From positions 248,001-312,000 of the forward strand of contig JADKGA010000004.1 in assembly GCA_016717165.1 (NCBI GenBank): 64,000 bases of DNA. Reading direction: 5' to 3'. This stretch comes from Candidatus Lutibacillus vidarii. Lineage in GTDB: Bacteria; Actinomycetota; Actinomycetes; Actinomycetales; Dermatophilaceae. The position numbers were made by a program, and so were the translations under genes. The notes beneath the pieces were generated by a model, which worked only from the letters and a program-made list of their open reading frames with translations, ran no database searches and was not told the origin of the DNA. Below are positions 8,269 to 15,822 of the stretch, one piece after another; positions within the stretch are counted from its first letter, which is position 1; each line of letters starts with the position of its first letter.

Positions 8269-8805
8269 CTAGGGAGCGTCCTCGCCGACCAGGCCGTCGA
8301 TCGACTCGCGGATGAGGTCGGCATGCCCGGTATGCCGGGCGTACTCCTCGATCATGTCGACAAGGATTCGGCGCAGGCTGAACGGCTCGTGCCCGCCGGA
8401 GATGACGACACGCTGATCCAATCCCTGCTCCGCCAACACCCGATCGGTCGCTGCCTCAGAGCGTTGGACGGCCGCCGACCACACGGCGTGCAGCGACTGA
8501 GGGGAGTCGCGAACAGCCGACTCAAAGTCCCAGTTGCCGTTCTCCTCGATGGGGGCCCACACCTCGGGGTACGGCTGACCGAGCAGCTGGTGAGTGAAGT
8601 AGTGGTCCTCGACCAGGGCAAGGTGCTTGACCAATCCGGCCAGTGTCAGGGTGGAGGGACGCAAGGATCGAGTCATGTCCGCCGCCGCCACACCGAAGCA
8701 TTTCCAGGCGAAGGTACGGCGATTGCGGTGGAGAGCGCCCAAGAGCGCCTCGACTTCACTGGGCGCGGCGGGAAAGGGACGGCGAGGTGGCAACTCGTTG
8801 GTCAC
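8269..8805 (-). CDS. DinB-like (DUF664) four-helix protein
   Basis: The 178-residue protein has the DUF664/DinB arrangement. An N-terminal segment EVEALLGALHRNRRTFAWKC is followed by TLAGLVKHLALVEDHYF (first metal-ligand His region) and IEEYARHTGHADLIRESIDG near the C-terminus (second His pair, H-x-x-H). These proteins form a metal site at one end of a four-helix bundle; some are thiol transferases or S-transferases, but most are uncharacterised. The gene is convergent with acdS and stands alone. Confidence 0.8.
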   Translation of the reverse strand: MTNELPPRRPFPAAPSEVEALLGALHRNRRTFAWKCFGVAAADMTRSLRPSTLTLAGLVKHLALVEDHYFTHQLLGQPYPEVWAPIEENGNWDFESAVRDSPQSLHAVWSAAVQRSEAATDRVLAEQGLDQRVVISGGHEPFSLRRILVDMIEEYARHTGHADLIRESIDGLVGEDAP

Positions 8806-8957
8806 GGCGGCGAGCGTACGTGGGTCCCCGACTTTCCTGCATGATTGGTGCGCGGTCGGCTGCGGTGGTCACGGCGCCCTTCCCGCCGCCGGTGGCCGAA
8901 GTCGCGGGGGTGAGGCCGCGCGCAGGACGGGGGCCTGCACCGGCATACCGACAGGGG

Positions 8958-9386
8958 TTAGTCCACGGGGTCGAGGCGCAGCACCGGGATGACCCGCACG
9001 CCGGCGGTCTTCTCGGCATACTCACCGAAGGTCGGCACCCGGCGCACCTGCTCGGCGAAGACCGCGTCGCGCCCCTGCCCCGTCACCTCGACGACGGTGA
9101 CCGGATAGCTCTGCGTGCCCCGCTCGACGACCGCCGCCCCGGCAGCGACGAGGTTGCCGTACCAGTCGGGGTTGGTCGGCGCCCCGCCCTTGGACGCGAA
9201 GATGTAGATGGCGTCGCCGCTGTCGGACGGCAGATAGGCCAGCGGTGCCACCCGCGGTGTCCCGGTGCGGCGGCCGACGTGGTGGACGAGCACCAGGGGC
9301 ACGCCGTCGAACGGCCCGCCGACCACTCCCGCGTTGGCCCGGAACTCGTCGATGATCCGTGCGTTCCAGTCGCGACGATCCGCCAT
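8958..9386 (-). CDS. F420/deazaflavin-dependent nitroreductase-family protein
   Basis: The start is the ATG at 9386, which has AGGAGAG eight bases upstream; the open frame to 9422 has no such site. The 142-residue product begins RDWNARIIDEFRANAGVVGG and continues VLVHHVGRRTGTPRVAPLAYL, GDAIYIFASKGGAPTNPDWYGNLVA and VTVVEVTGQGRDAVFAEQV. This is the split-barrel fold of the Ddn/F420H2-dependent reductase family. GGAPTNPDWYGNL is the cofactor phosphate-binding signature. Members use F420H2 for quinone or nitro-compound reduction, often at the membrane. Confidence 0.88.
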   Translation of the reverse strand: MADRRDWNARIIDEFRANAGVVGGPFDGVPLVLVHHVGRRTGTPRVAPLAYLPSDSGDAIYIFASKGGAPTNPDWYGNLVAAGAAVVERGTQSYPVTVVEVTGQGRDAVFAEQVRRVPTFGEYAEKTAGVRVIPVLRLDPVD

Positions 9387-9493
9387 CAGTGCTCTCCTGT
9401 CCTCGGCCCCCGCACAGCGCACCGATCATGCCACGGGTCGCCCGCGGGCGCCCCGGCTAGCACGCACCCCGCCGCCCTGGTGGCTGGGTGCCT

Positions 9494-9567
9494 CATCCAC
9501 AGATGGCAAACGCACGGTATGCCGCCCTCACGTCGACGCCATACCAGCCATTTGCCATCTCTCGATG
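9494..9567. repeat. palindromic repeat family B, copy 2 (diverged)
   Basis: The right half is close to copy 1 (ATACCAGCCATTTGCCATCTCTCG). The left half keeps CAGATGGCAAA and GGTATGCCG but has several changes, so the hairpin is imperfect. It lies directly behind the broken methyltransferase gene at 9579-9851. Confidence 0.75.
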
Positions 9568-9578
9568 GGCGAGCCAGG

Positions 9579-9851
9579 TCACTTCCCAGCGCGGTCCGCC
9601 TGGCGCGCCCGGGCTATCCGAAGCGCGACCGAGGAGACGTCGAGGACGGTCAGATCGCGGAAGCCTCGGCCGAGGAGCCCGTCGACCAGCCGGGACGACC
9701 CGCCGCCGACGTCGATGATCGCGTCGTCGGGGCCGGCCCCCGTGGCGCCGATGGCCTCGAGCGACGGACCCGCCTCGGCCTGGAACCTGCTGCGGCCAGC
9801 GTCACCCTTGGCATAGGCCGCGTCCCAGTGGGCTGCACGCTCGTTCGGCAT
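9579..9851 (-). pseudogene. SAM-dependent methyltransferase, truncated after motif II
   Basis: The start at 9851 gives MPNERAAHWDAAYAKGDAGRSRFQ, typical of a class I methyltransferase family of about 200 residues. SAM motif I is present as DAIIDVGGGSSRLVDGLLGRGF and the motif II strand as LTVLDVSSVALRIARARQ. The frame stops after 90 residues, before the motifs that normally follow (a W-H-D-R-A region). In another frame the next bases still read EVTWLA, the expected continuation, and then run straight into the family B palindrome. I infer a frameshift plus loss of the 3' half, with the palindrome at the break. Confidence 0.7.
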
Positions 9852-9912
9852 ACCGACAGGCGCCTTGACAGATTCAGCGGACCGCGGGAGCCCAATGGAT
9901 CCCCACCCATCG

Positions 9913-11037
9913 TCATGCTCTCGGCGCGGCGACGCGGGCGAGCTGAGCCAGGAAGGCACGGTCCGGGATCAGGGGGACGAGCGCGTCGCGGGCCCGGGCG
10001 CGGACGCCGTGGGCCATGGCCAGCTGTGAGGCGTGGCGCGACGCACGGTGGACCATCATCGCTCGGCCGCGTCGTCGTGCCTCGTAGCCGTGGAGGCCCG
10101 CTCCGGCGGCGATCGTGTCGACGAGCGCCTCGGCATCCTCGATCCCTTGGCAAGCCCCCTGCCCGAGGAAGGGCAGCATCGCGTGCGCCGCATCCCCGAG
10201 GAGTGCGACCCTGCCTCTGGTCCAGGGCTTGACCGCGGGCAGGCTCGCGAGCTCGGCGACGATCCGCTCCGTGGCGGCTGCCCCGACTGCTTCGACGACA
10301 CCCAGGGTCAGCGCGGGCCAGGACCTCGCCCACTCGATCCCGGCCCCGTCCCACGGGGCTCGGCGGGCGGCATACACGTAGGTGCGGCCTCCTCCGATGG
10401 GGACCTGACCGACGATCTCGCCACGTCCCCACGCCTCGACGAACTCCTCGGTCGGCACGTCGACCACGGCGCGCAGGCAGATCACCCCCGCGGGTCTCGG
10501 CGCCACGCCCCAGTGCTGTCGCCGCACGGTGCTGCGCAGCCCGTCGGCGGCGGCAACGACGTCAGCGCGCAGCGCGCCTTCGCCTTCAGGGCTGGACCAA
10601 TGCACGCTCCCATCGAGGTCGACCCGGTCGACCTTCGCGCCGAGATGGGTCTCGGTCCGCGTCAGCCGCCGGAGGAGGACATCGACCAACCGGGCGCGGT
10701 GGAGGGCGACACTCTGCCCGATCCGCTGTTCACGACGCCCAGCGTCGACCCGGCGAAGCCACCGCCCACGACTGGTACAGACGCCGGCCCTAGTCATGCG
10801 CGTCCCCGCAGCTGCCAGCTCCTCGCGAGGAATGCCCCAACGGTCAAGCACGGCAAGGGCGTTGGGCCACAGGACGATGCCGGCCCCGACCGGGGTGATG
10901 GCCACGGTCTGTTCGAGCAGCGTGATCCGCGCCTCGGGCAGCGCGCGCTCGGCCGCGACGGCACAGGTCAACCCGGCAATCCCACCACCCACGATGACCA
11001 GCTCCACGCCGCGCTCCTCATCAGGAGGTTTCTCCAC
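9913..11037 (-). CDS. FAD-dependent monooxygenase (PHBH/UbiH-type)
   Basis: The 374-residue flavoprotein hydroxylase shows the dinucleotide motif VIVGGGIAGLTCAVAAE (residues about 13-29), the DG motif AAADGLRSTVR, and the GD motif RVALLGDAAHAMLPFLGQGACQGIEDA that binds FAD ribose and pyrophosphate. Members use NAD(P)H and O2 on aromatic or polyketide substrates; the substrate is not evident. The start is a GTG at 11037 lying inside an operator-like palindrome. The gene is divergent from a TetR gene 34 bases away, a usual arrangement for a repressor controlling a detoxifying or catabolic oxygenase. Confidence 0.88.
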   Translation of the reverse strand: MEKPPDEERGVELVIVGGGIAGLTCAVAAERALPEARITLLEQTVAITPVGAGIVLWPNALAVLDRWGIPREELAAAGTRMTRAGVCTSRGRWLRRVDAGRREQRIGQSVALHRARLVDVLLRRLTRTETHLGAKVDRVDLDGSVHWSSPEGEGALRADVVAAADGLRSTVRRQHWGVAPRPAGVICLRAVVDVPTEEFVEAWGRGEIVGQVPIGGGRTYVYAARRAPWDGAGIEWARSWPALTLGVVEAVGAAATERIVAELASLPAVKPWTRGRVALLGDAAHAMLPFLGQGACQGIEDAEALVDTIAAGAGLHGYEARRRGRAMMVHRASRHASQLAMAHGVRARARDALVPLIPDRAFLAQLARVAAPRA

Positions 11038-11078
11038 TTGGAGAACCCCAGCCTAACGGTAAAGTCTCCACATGGAGA
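11031..11078. promoter_or_regulatory. twin TetR operators overlapping both divergent start codons
   Basis: TCTCCA-CT-TGGAGA (11031-11044) covers the GTG start of the monooxygenase. TCTCCA-CA-TGGAGA (11065-11078) covers the ATG of the TetR gene. The two 14-bp palindromes are 34 bp apart, about three helical turns. TAAAGT lies six bases before the TetR ATG, so that gene should be leaderless and its transcription start lies within the operator. Because the arm TGGAGA follows each start, both proteins begin (M)-E-K. Confidence 0.7.
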
Positions 11079-11557
11079 AGTCCGCGTCCGCGCGCCTGAT
11101 CGAGGCCGCGTATGCCGTGCTTGCCCGGGAGGGCGCCAAGGGCGCCACCGTCCGCGCGATCGAGGCGCAGGCAGGTGTTCCGCACGGATCGGTGCGCCAC
11201 CACTTCGGCGACCGATCCGGCCTCATCCTCGGCCTCGTGGACGACCTGCTCGCCAGGGACCGCGACCGACTGCCCGAACAGCCCGAGGCGACCATGGCGC
11301 GCATGCTCGGGTCAGACCGAGACCTGACGATCGCGCGCTATGAGCTGTTCCTCATGGCCACTCGCGACGAGACGCTGCGCGGACGCATCGTCAGCGCACG
11401 AGACGAGCTCGTCGCTCTCGCCGGCAGAGCTGGTGCGAGCCCGCGGGCAGCACGTGGGCTGGTGGCAGCAGTTGACGGCTTCATCCTGGACGGGCTCCTG
11501 CGCGGCGATCACGGCCCTTCGACCGGTCTACTCTCAGCACTCGCGGGAGATCGCTGA
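11072..11557 (+). CDS. TetR-family repressor, short form
   Basis: The 161-residue protein opens EKSASARLIEAAYAVLAREGAKGATVRAIEAQAGVPHGSVRHHFGDRSGLILGLVDDLLARDRDRL. This is a canonical TetR helix-turn-helix with helix 3 GSVRHHFGDR. The C-terminal ligand domain is compact (about 100 residues). By position and operator symmetry it most likely represses itself and the FAD monooxygenase at 9913-11037; this pairing is inference from layout. Confidence 0.88.
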   Translation: MEKSASARLIEAAYAVLAREGAKGATVRAIEAQAGVPHGSVRHHFGDRSGLILGLVDDLLARDRDRLPEQPEATMARMLGSDRDLTIARYELFLMATRDETLRGRIVSARDELVALAGRAGASPRAARGLVAAVDGFILDGLLRGDHGPSTGLLSALAGDR

Positions 11558-11579
11558 CCGGACGCGGCCCGGCGCCGGC

Positions 11580-11870
11580 TGGTGCACAGCCTCGCGGATC
11601 AGCTGGGCGCGGCTGTCGAGGAGCGACCGGTCGCACTCCACCTCGTCGACGTCCAAGGAGCACCCGTCGCCCGGGTAGCGCGGGATGACGGGTTGTCCGG
11701 CGCAGCGCTCGCGCGAGCTGGTGACCGACGGGCCAGACGTGCGCGCTGGTCGTGGGATCGAGGTCGTCGAGTCCGACCGCGTGCCTGCGAGGTATGACGA
11801 GAAGGTGACCGGGGGTGACGGCATACAGCGCCAGCGCTCGGCCGCCAACCGCGTCACCGGTGCGTGGCTC
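11580..11870 (-). pseudogene. HIT-family hydrolase remnant lacking its catalytic His triad
   Basis: One minus-strand frame reads ALALYAVTPGHLLVIPRRHAV and then GLDDLDPTTSAHVWPVGHQLARALRR, clear HIT-domain sequence (TPGHLLVIPRRHA is the conserved strand before the first helix). A second frame then reads GQPVIPRYPGDGCSLDV, followed by DRSLLDSRAQLIRE, which resembles the usual HIT C-terminus after H-x-H-x-H. The segment in between, which should hold the HxHxHxx catalytic motif, is missing and the frame changes. The whole 11,558-12,013 gap holds only this decayed gene. Confidence 0.6.
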
Positions 11871-12013
11871 GCCCTGCTGATCCGGATCGTCGTCGTGTCG
11901 GCCATGGTGATCGTGGTCGTCGCGTGGAGACGAATCCGTCCATACGCGGATGTGCGGACCTGACCTTGTCGCCGACGTGCCGGCGCTGGGCCCTCGTGGG
12001 GGCACCGCGAGCG

Positions 12014-12367
12014 TCAGCCGCCGCGCAGAATGGACGTCATCTTCTTGCCGCGGGCCACCTCGTCGACGAGGAGGTCGAGATAGCGGATCCGCTGCATCAG
12101 CGGGTCCTCGATGGTCTCGACCCGGTGCCCGCAGATGGTCCCGCGGATCAGCGCCGCGTCGGGGTTGACCCGCGGCGCCTGGGCGAAGAAGGTCTCCAGG
12201 TCGACCTCGTCGGCGATGACCCGGGCCAGGGCGGGGGCGTCATACCCGGTCAGCCACTCGATGACCTGGTCGAGCTCTGCCTGGGTGTGCCCCTTGCGCT
12301 CGACCTTGCGCAGGTACAACGCGTAGATGCTCGCGAAGGTCGCGCTGAAGATCCGATGGCCAGCCAT
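12014..12367 (-). CDS. DUF2200-family protein
   Basis: The 117-residue protein starts MAGHRIFSATFASIYALYLRK and contains WLTGYDAPALARVIADEVDLETFFAQAP, then a stretch reading NPDAALIRGTICGHRVETIE, and DPLMQRIRYLDLLVDEVARGK. This matches DUF2200 end to end, including the FETFF(A)QAP and ICGxRVExIEDPLMQxIRYLDxLVDELAKG blocks. The family is widespread and has no known function. I use the ATG at 12367; the frame is open further upstream but has no family similarity there. Confidence 0.88.
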   Translation of the reverse strand: MAGHRIFSATFASIYALYLRKVERKGHTQAELDQVIEWLTGYDAPALARVIADEVDLETFFAQAPRVNPDAALIRGTICGHRVETIEDPLMQRIRYLDLLVDEVARGKKMTSILRGG

Positions 12368-12583
12368 AGCGCGCCACCCTACGTCCTGCTTCCGCGCCCC
12401 GGTCAGCGCCCCCCGGTCAGTCCCCCCGGTCAATGCCCCGCGTCGCCGGCCTCGAAGGTCGCGACGAGGAGCTCCTCGACCTGGACGACCTCGCCACGAG
12501 CGCTCCGAAGCGGCCTTAGTCGCCATACTGTGCGACGCCGCAGGCATCGGCGATACTGGAGCGGAGCTTGGGAGGAGGCGCGG

Positions 12584-12880
12584 GTGTCTCTCGCGGCATA
12601 CCGATGCGCTGCGCAGTTCTGGCTGCGCGCAACTGTCCTTGCCCTCATGGTCGCCTCGCTGCTGCCCGGGCTTCCCAGCGAGCCTGGCCTCGCGATCCTC
12701 GTGGCAACTGCGGTGAGCCTTGTCGTCACGCGGTTGTTCGACGGGCGTCAGGCACCCGTCGCCCGCGCCGCCCTGCGGTGCGTGTCGCGCCACGACGAGT
12801 CCACGGCGCCCACCCCGTTCTGGCGTAGCGTCGCCCCCTCGCGCCACCCGCGCCGGTCGCGGGCTCCAGGGTCCTCCTGA
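12584..12880 (+). CDS. small membrane protein next to yidC (DUF6412-like)
   Basis: The GTG start at 12584 follows GGAGGAGG by five bases. The 98-residue product has two membrane segments (near 9-27 and 29-46) and a polar Arg-rich tail with RALRCVSRHDESTAPTPFWRSVAPSRHPRRSRAPGSS. Short proteins with two helices and a tail ending RxRAPG commonly precede the second YidC/Oxa1 gene in actinobacteria and are annotated DUF6412. The assignment rests on this layout and tail pattern. The yidC-like gene begins 79 bases downstream. Confidence 0.6.
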   Translation: MSLAAYRCAAQFWLRATVLALMVASLLPGLPSEPGLAILVATAVSLVVTRLFDGRQAPVARAALRCVSRHDESTAPTPFWRSVAPSRHPRRSRAPGSS

Positions 12881-12959
12881 GCGGTCCTCGACCGCTCAGC
12901 CCCCACCCGACATCCGTCCGACCGGGCCCGACGGTCCGGCGTACCCCAGGAGCCCACCC

Positions 12960-13766
12960 ATGTCCACCCTGCTGTCCCCTGTCGTCGCTGTCCTCACCGC
13001 CGTCCTCGCCCGCGCCCACGCCCTCGCCTCCGGGCTAGGCCTCCCACCGGAGTCGATGGCGGCGTGGCTGCTCGCCCTCGCCATCCTGGTCGCCTGTGTC
13101 CGAACCGCGATGCTCCCCCTCGTCGTCCACGGCGTGCGCGCGAGTCACGCGCGCGCACGCGCCCTCCCGCAGCTCGCGGCTCTGCAACGCCGGTATGCCG
13201 GTCGCCGCGACCTCGAGAGCCTCACCCGGCTCCGCGCCGAGCAGCGCCGGATCAACGCCGAGCACGGTGTGTCGACCATGGCCCTGGCGCCGGCCCTTCT
13301 CCAGCTGCCCCTCTTCTCCGCGTTGTACGTCGTCATCTCTGACCTGTCCGCAGGTCACCCGATCGGCACCCTGGACCGTGTCCTCGTCGCCTCGGCGGTG
13401 TCGGCCTCGATCTACGGTTTCCACCTCACCGGGCGGCTCACCCAGCTCAACGGGGGCCTCCCGGCCCTTGGCATCATGCTCGGCCTTGCGAGCATCGCCG
13501 CGGCCGCCAGTTACCTCGGCCAGAGGTGGTTCGCCATGCCCAATCTCCCCGACAGCGGGGTCGATCAGCCTGTGGCGATGGTTGCCCTGATGGGCTGGCT
13601 GCCGGCGCTGTCCGCGGTCGGGATCCTCGTCGGGGCGACCGTCGTGCCCGCCGGCCTGCTCGCGTACTGGTGCCTCAACAACCTGTGGACCTTCGCCCAA
13701 CAGGGACTCATCTGGAGGTTCTGGCCGACCCCTGGATCGCCGGCAGCGGCCCGCCGCCTTCCCTAG
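12960..13766 (+). CDS. YidC/Oxa1-family membrane insertase paralogue
   Basis: The 268-residue polytopic protein has the Oxa1 core. A first helix is followed by RTAMLPLVVHGVRASHARARALPQLAALQRRYAGR (hydrophilic groove/cytoplasmic hairpin), LLQLPLFSALYVVIS, three further helices, and a last helix with GLLAYWCLNNLWTFAQQ, the conserved terminal YWxxNNxxxxxQ block. It inserts membrane proteins alone or with SecYEG. It lacks the long basic C-terminal tail and the rpmH/rnpA context of the housekeeping copy, so I take it to be the accessory second YidC. A family C palindrome starts 36 bases after its stop. Confidence 0.85.
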   Translation: MSTLLSPVVAVLTAVLARAHALASGLGLPPESMAAWLLALAILVACVRTAMLPLVVHGVRASHARARALPQLAALQRRYAGRRDLESLTRLRAEQRRINAEHGVSTMALAPALLQLPLFSALYVVISDLSAGHPIGTLDRVLVASAVSASIYGFHLTGRLTQLNGGLPALGIMLGLASIAAAASYLGQRWFAMPNLPDSGVDQPVAMVALMGWLPALSAVGILVGATVVPAGLLAYWCLNNLWTFAQQGLIWRFWPTPGSPAAARRLP

Positions 13767-13802
13767 CCGATCCCTGGCGGGGCCCGCTTCGGCAGGACCA
13801 GG

Positions 13803-13868
13803 CTCATGGACTCCCTGGGCGCTTATGGCATCGAACGCGGTGCCATAAGCGCGCTCACAGTCCACCAG
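13803..13868. repeat. palindromic repeat family C, copy 1 (66 bp)
   Basis: The left half CTCATGGACTCCCTGGGC + GCTTATGGCATCG pairs with CGGTGCCATAAGCGCGCTC + ACAGTCCACCAG at the right. The inner arms GCTTATGGCA/TGCCATAAGC are perfect. It lies between the yidC stop and the nuclease gene. Two more 66-bp copies follow at 14990 and 16813. Confidence 0.87.
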
Positions 13869-13980
13869 CACCACCGGCGGAGCCCGAGCAGGCCCGAATG
13901 GGCGAGGGGCTCGTCGTCAACCCCCGCTCCGATACCCACCCATCCGCCCAGAAGACCCACCGGTGCGCGACAATCGGGCC

Positions 13981-14954
13981 CGTGGAGGACTTCCTCATCG
14001 CCCGCAACCCGGACGGCGACTCGTCCTTGCCGTACCTGCTCCGAGTCCCCCTCGGGCCCAACGGGATCGTCCTCAAGGCGCGCGACACCTGGCCGCGGAC
14101 CACGAAGATCTTCTGCCATCGCGGCGTGGTGGCCGAGCGACGCGGAGGTCGTCGAGCGGGTGCCGGTGCGGTCCTGCGTGCGGCGGGGCGCGGCCATCGA
14201 CCTCGTCCTGGACCGCTCGCGGGAGAACCGGTCCCAGTTCGTCATCACCCGGATCCGCGGCGACCGGGAGGCGATCTTCTGGCAGTCGCCGCGGACCGCG
14301 AAGCTGGCCCGCCCCAATGTCTCGCTCCCCTCCGCCCGCGCACACGGGTTGCGGCCCGACGAGTTCGAGATCCTCGTCGACAGCCACGAGCGCTATGCGT
14401 GGAAGTTCACCCAGCAGCAGGTCGCCACCCGCATGGCACCCCTGGCGGCGGGCGACTACGGCGTCCGCACCGGCGAGCGACTGGTTGCCTCCGTCGAGCG
14501 CAAGTCGCTTGCCGACCTGGTCTCGACCCTGACCTCGGGCCGCCTCACCTTCGTCCTGGCAGACCTTGCCAGCCTCCCGTATGCCGCCGTCGTCGTCGAA
14601 GCGCGCTACTCCGAGGTGCTCAAGCTCGACCGGGTCCGGCCTTCGATCGTGCTGGAGGGCCTCGCGGAGTGCGCCGTGCGCTTCCCGTCGGTCCCGATCC
14701 ACTTCGCCGAGACTCGGGCCCTGGCGCAGGAGTGGACCTTCCGCTTCCTCGGCGCCGCGCTGGCGCAGGACCGGCTCAGCCACGAGGCCGATGGGCCGAT
14801 CGGGTCCCTCGTCCCGGCGGCACCTCAGGCCCGGGAGGTTCGGGCGTGGGCGGTGGCACGCGGCATACCGGTGTCTGCGAAGGGACGGGTGGCTGCGGAG
14901 GTGACCGCGGCATTCCTGCGGGACCGTGCGCGCCCCGCGACGTCCTCGGACTGA
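13981..14954 (+). pseudogene. ERCC4-domain nuclease, broken by a frameshift
   Basis: A leaderless GTG at 13981 (GACAAT seven bases upstream) opens VEDFLIARNPDGDSSLPYLLR, followed by VPLGPNGIVLKARDTWPR and TTKIFCHRG. About 50 residues later the homologous reading moves one base: from near 14121-14134 the next frame reads WPSDAEVVERVPVRSC, VRRGAAIDLVLDRSREN and onward to the stop at 14954. The second part holds the ERCC4/XPF-type nuclease core: EILVDSHERYAWKF (V-D-x-x-E-R), then LPAGDYGV-like LAAGDYGVRTGERLVASVERKSLADLV (ERKSxxDL). The total would be about 324 residues, normal for this actinobacterial family. The lesion is either one extra base or two missing bases; a base-calling error is possible. 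Confidence 0.8.
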
Positions 14955-14989
14955 CAGCCTGCGTGACCGCAGCGGCCTGGTCCGGCGGG

Positions 14990-15055
14990 CTTGTGGACTC
15001 CCACGTCGCTTATGGCATCGAGCACGGTGCCATCAGCGCACTCAGCGTCCACAAG
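14990..15055. repeat. palindromic repeat family C, copy 2 (66 bp)
   Basis: CTTGTGGACTCCC...GCTTATGGCATCGAGCACGGTGCCATCAGCGC...GTCCACAAG. The outer arms CTTGTGGAC / GTCCACAAG are perfect. It begins 35 bases after the nuclease stop and ends 64 bases before the GNAT start. Confidence 0.87.
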
Positions 15056-15118
15056 CACCTGCGCGCACCCCAACGCCGCACCACTGCGGCGGGCCCGCAC
15101 CCCGGGTTAAGGTGCGGA

Positions 15119-15718
15119 ATGGCAACGGAGACGACATACCGGATCGCGGCACTGAGCCCGCAGACCTGGCCGGCGTTCGACGCGATGGTGGTGCGGCACA
15201 ACGGGATCTTCGGCGGGTGCTGGTGCACGTGGTTCCATGACGGCCACCCGAGCTGCCAGGGCCGCGGTGAGACCGCGGAGGGCAATCGCGCGATCAAAGA
15301 GCGGCTCGTGCACGAGGGGGTCGCGCACGCGGCGCTGGTCATGGACGGCGACGAGGCCATCGCGTGGGCCGAGTTCGGCACCCCCGAAGAGCTGCCGACG
15401 CTGCACCACCGCAAGGAGTACGACGCGACCAAGACCGCCGACCCTGACTGGCGGATCACCTGTGTCTTCGTCGACAAGCGCTACCGGCGGCTAGGCCTGA
15501 CCGAGCTGGCGATCACCGGTGCCTTGGAGCTGATCGCGCAGGCCGGCGGCGGGCGGGTGGAGAGCTATCCCCACGACCTCACCGACCAGACCAAGAAGAT
15601 GTCGGCGTCGTTCCTCTACAACGGGACTCGGCGTCTCTACGAGCGGCTCGGCTTCGCCTACGACCGGCCGAAGGGGCTCAAGAACTGCGTCATGGTCAAG
15701 ACCGTCGCCCCCGGGTGA
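15119..15718 (+). CDS. GNAT-family N-acetyltransferase
   Basis: The 199-residue protein begins MATETTYRIAALSPQTWPAFDAMV and has the FGGCWCTWFH segment seen in one actinobacterial GNAT group. The acetyl-CoA strand and loop are ITCVFVDKRYRRLGLTELAITGALELIAQAGG (an R-x-x-G/L pyrophosphate loop), and a C-terminal block GTRRLYERLGFAYDRPKGLKNCVM carries the usual YERLGF. Substrate unknown. TAAGGT lies five bases before the ATG, so the transcript is probably leaderless. Confidence 0.85.
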   Translation: MATETTYRIAALSPQTWPAFDAMVVRHNGIFGGCWCTWFHDGHPSCQGRGETAEGNRAIKERLVHEGVAHAALVMDGDEAIAWAEFGTPEELPTLHHRKEYDATKTADPDWRITCVFVDKRYRRLGLTELAITGALELIAQAGGGRVESYPHDLTDQTKKMSASFLYNGTRRLYERLGFAYDRPKGLKNCVMVKTVAPG

Positions 15719-15822
15719 CGCCGCAACGCCCTCGCGCATCGACCGCCACGCGACAGGCGGCAGGCGGCAGGCGGCAGGGCCGACGATGGGGTATCCCGTG
15801 AGTCTGACCTAAGGTGCGCACC

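Noticed and set aside
11864..12880. 338-codon open frame ahead of yidC
   Set aside because: Only the last 98 codons (from GTG 12584 with a good ribosome site) are protein-like; the rest is antisense to DUF2200.
13526..15718. Single 730-codon open frame spanning yidC end, nuclease start and GNAT
   Set aside because: It is three unrelated pieces read through without a stop; only the nuclease N-terminus and the GNAT part are real.
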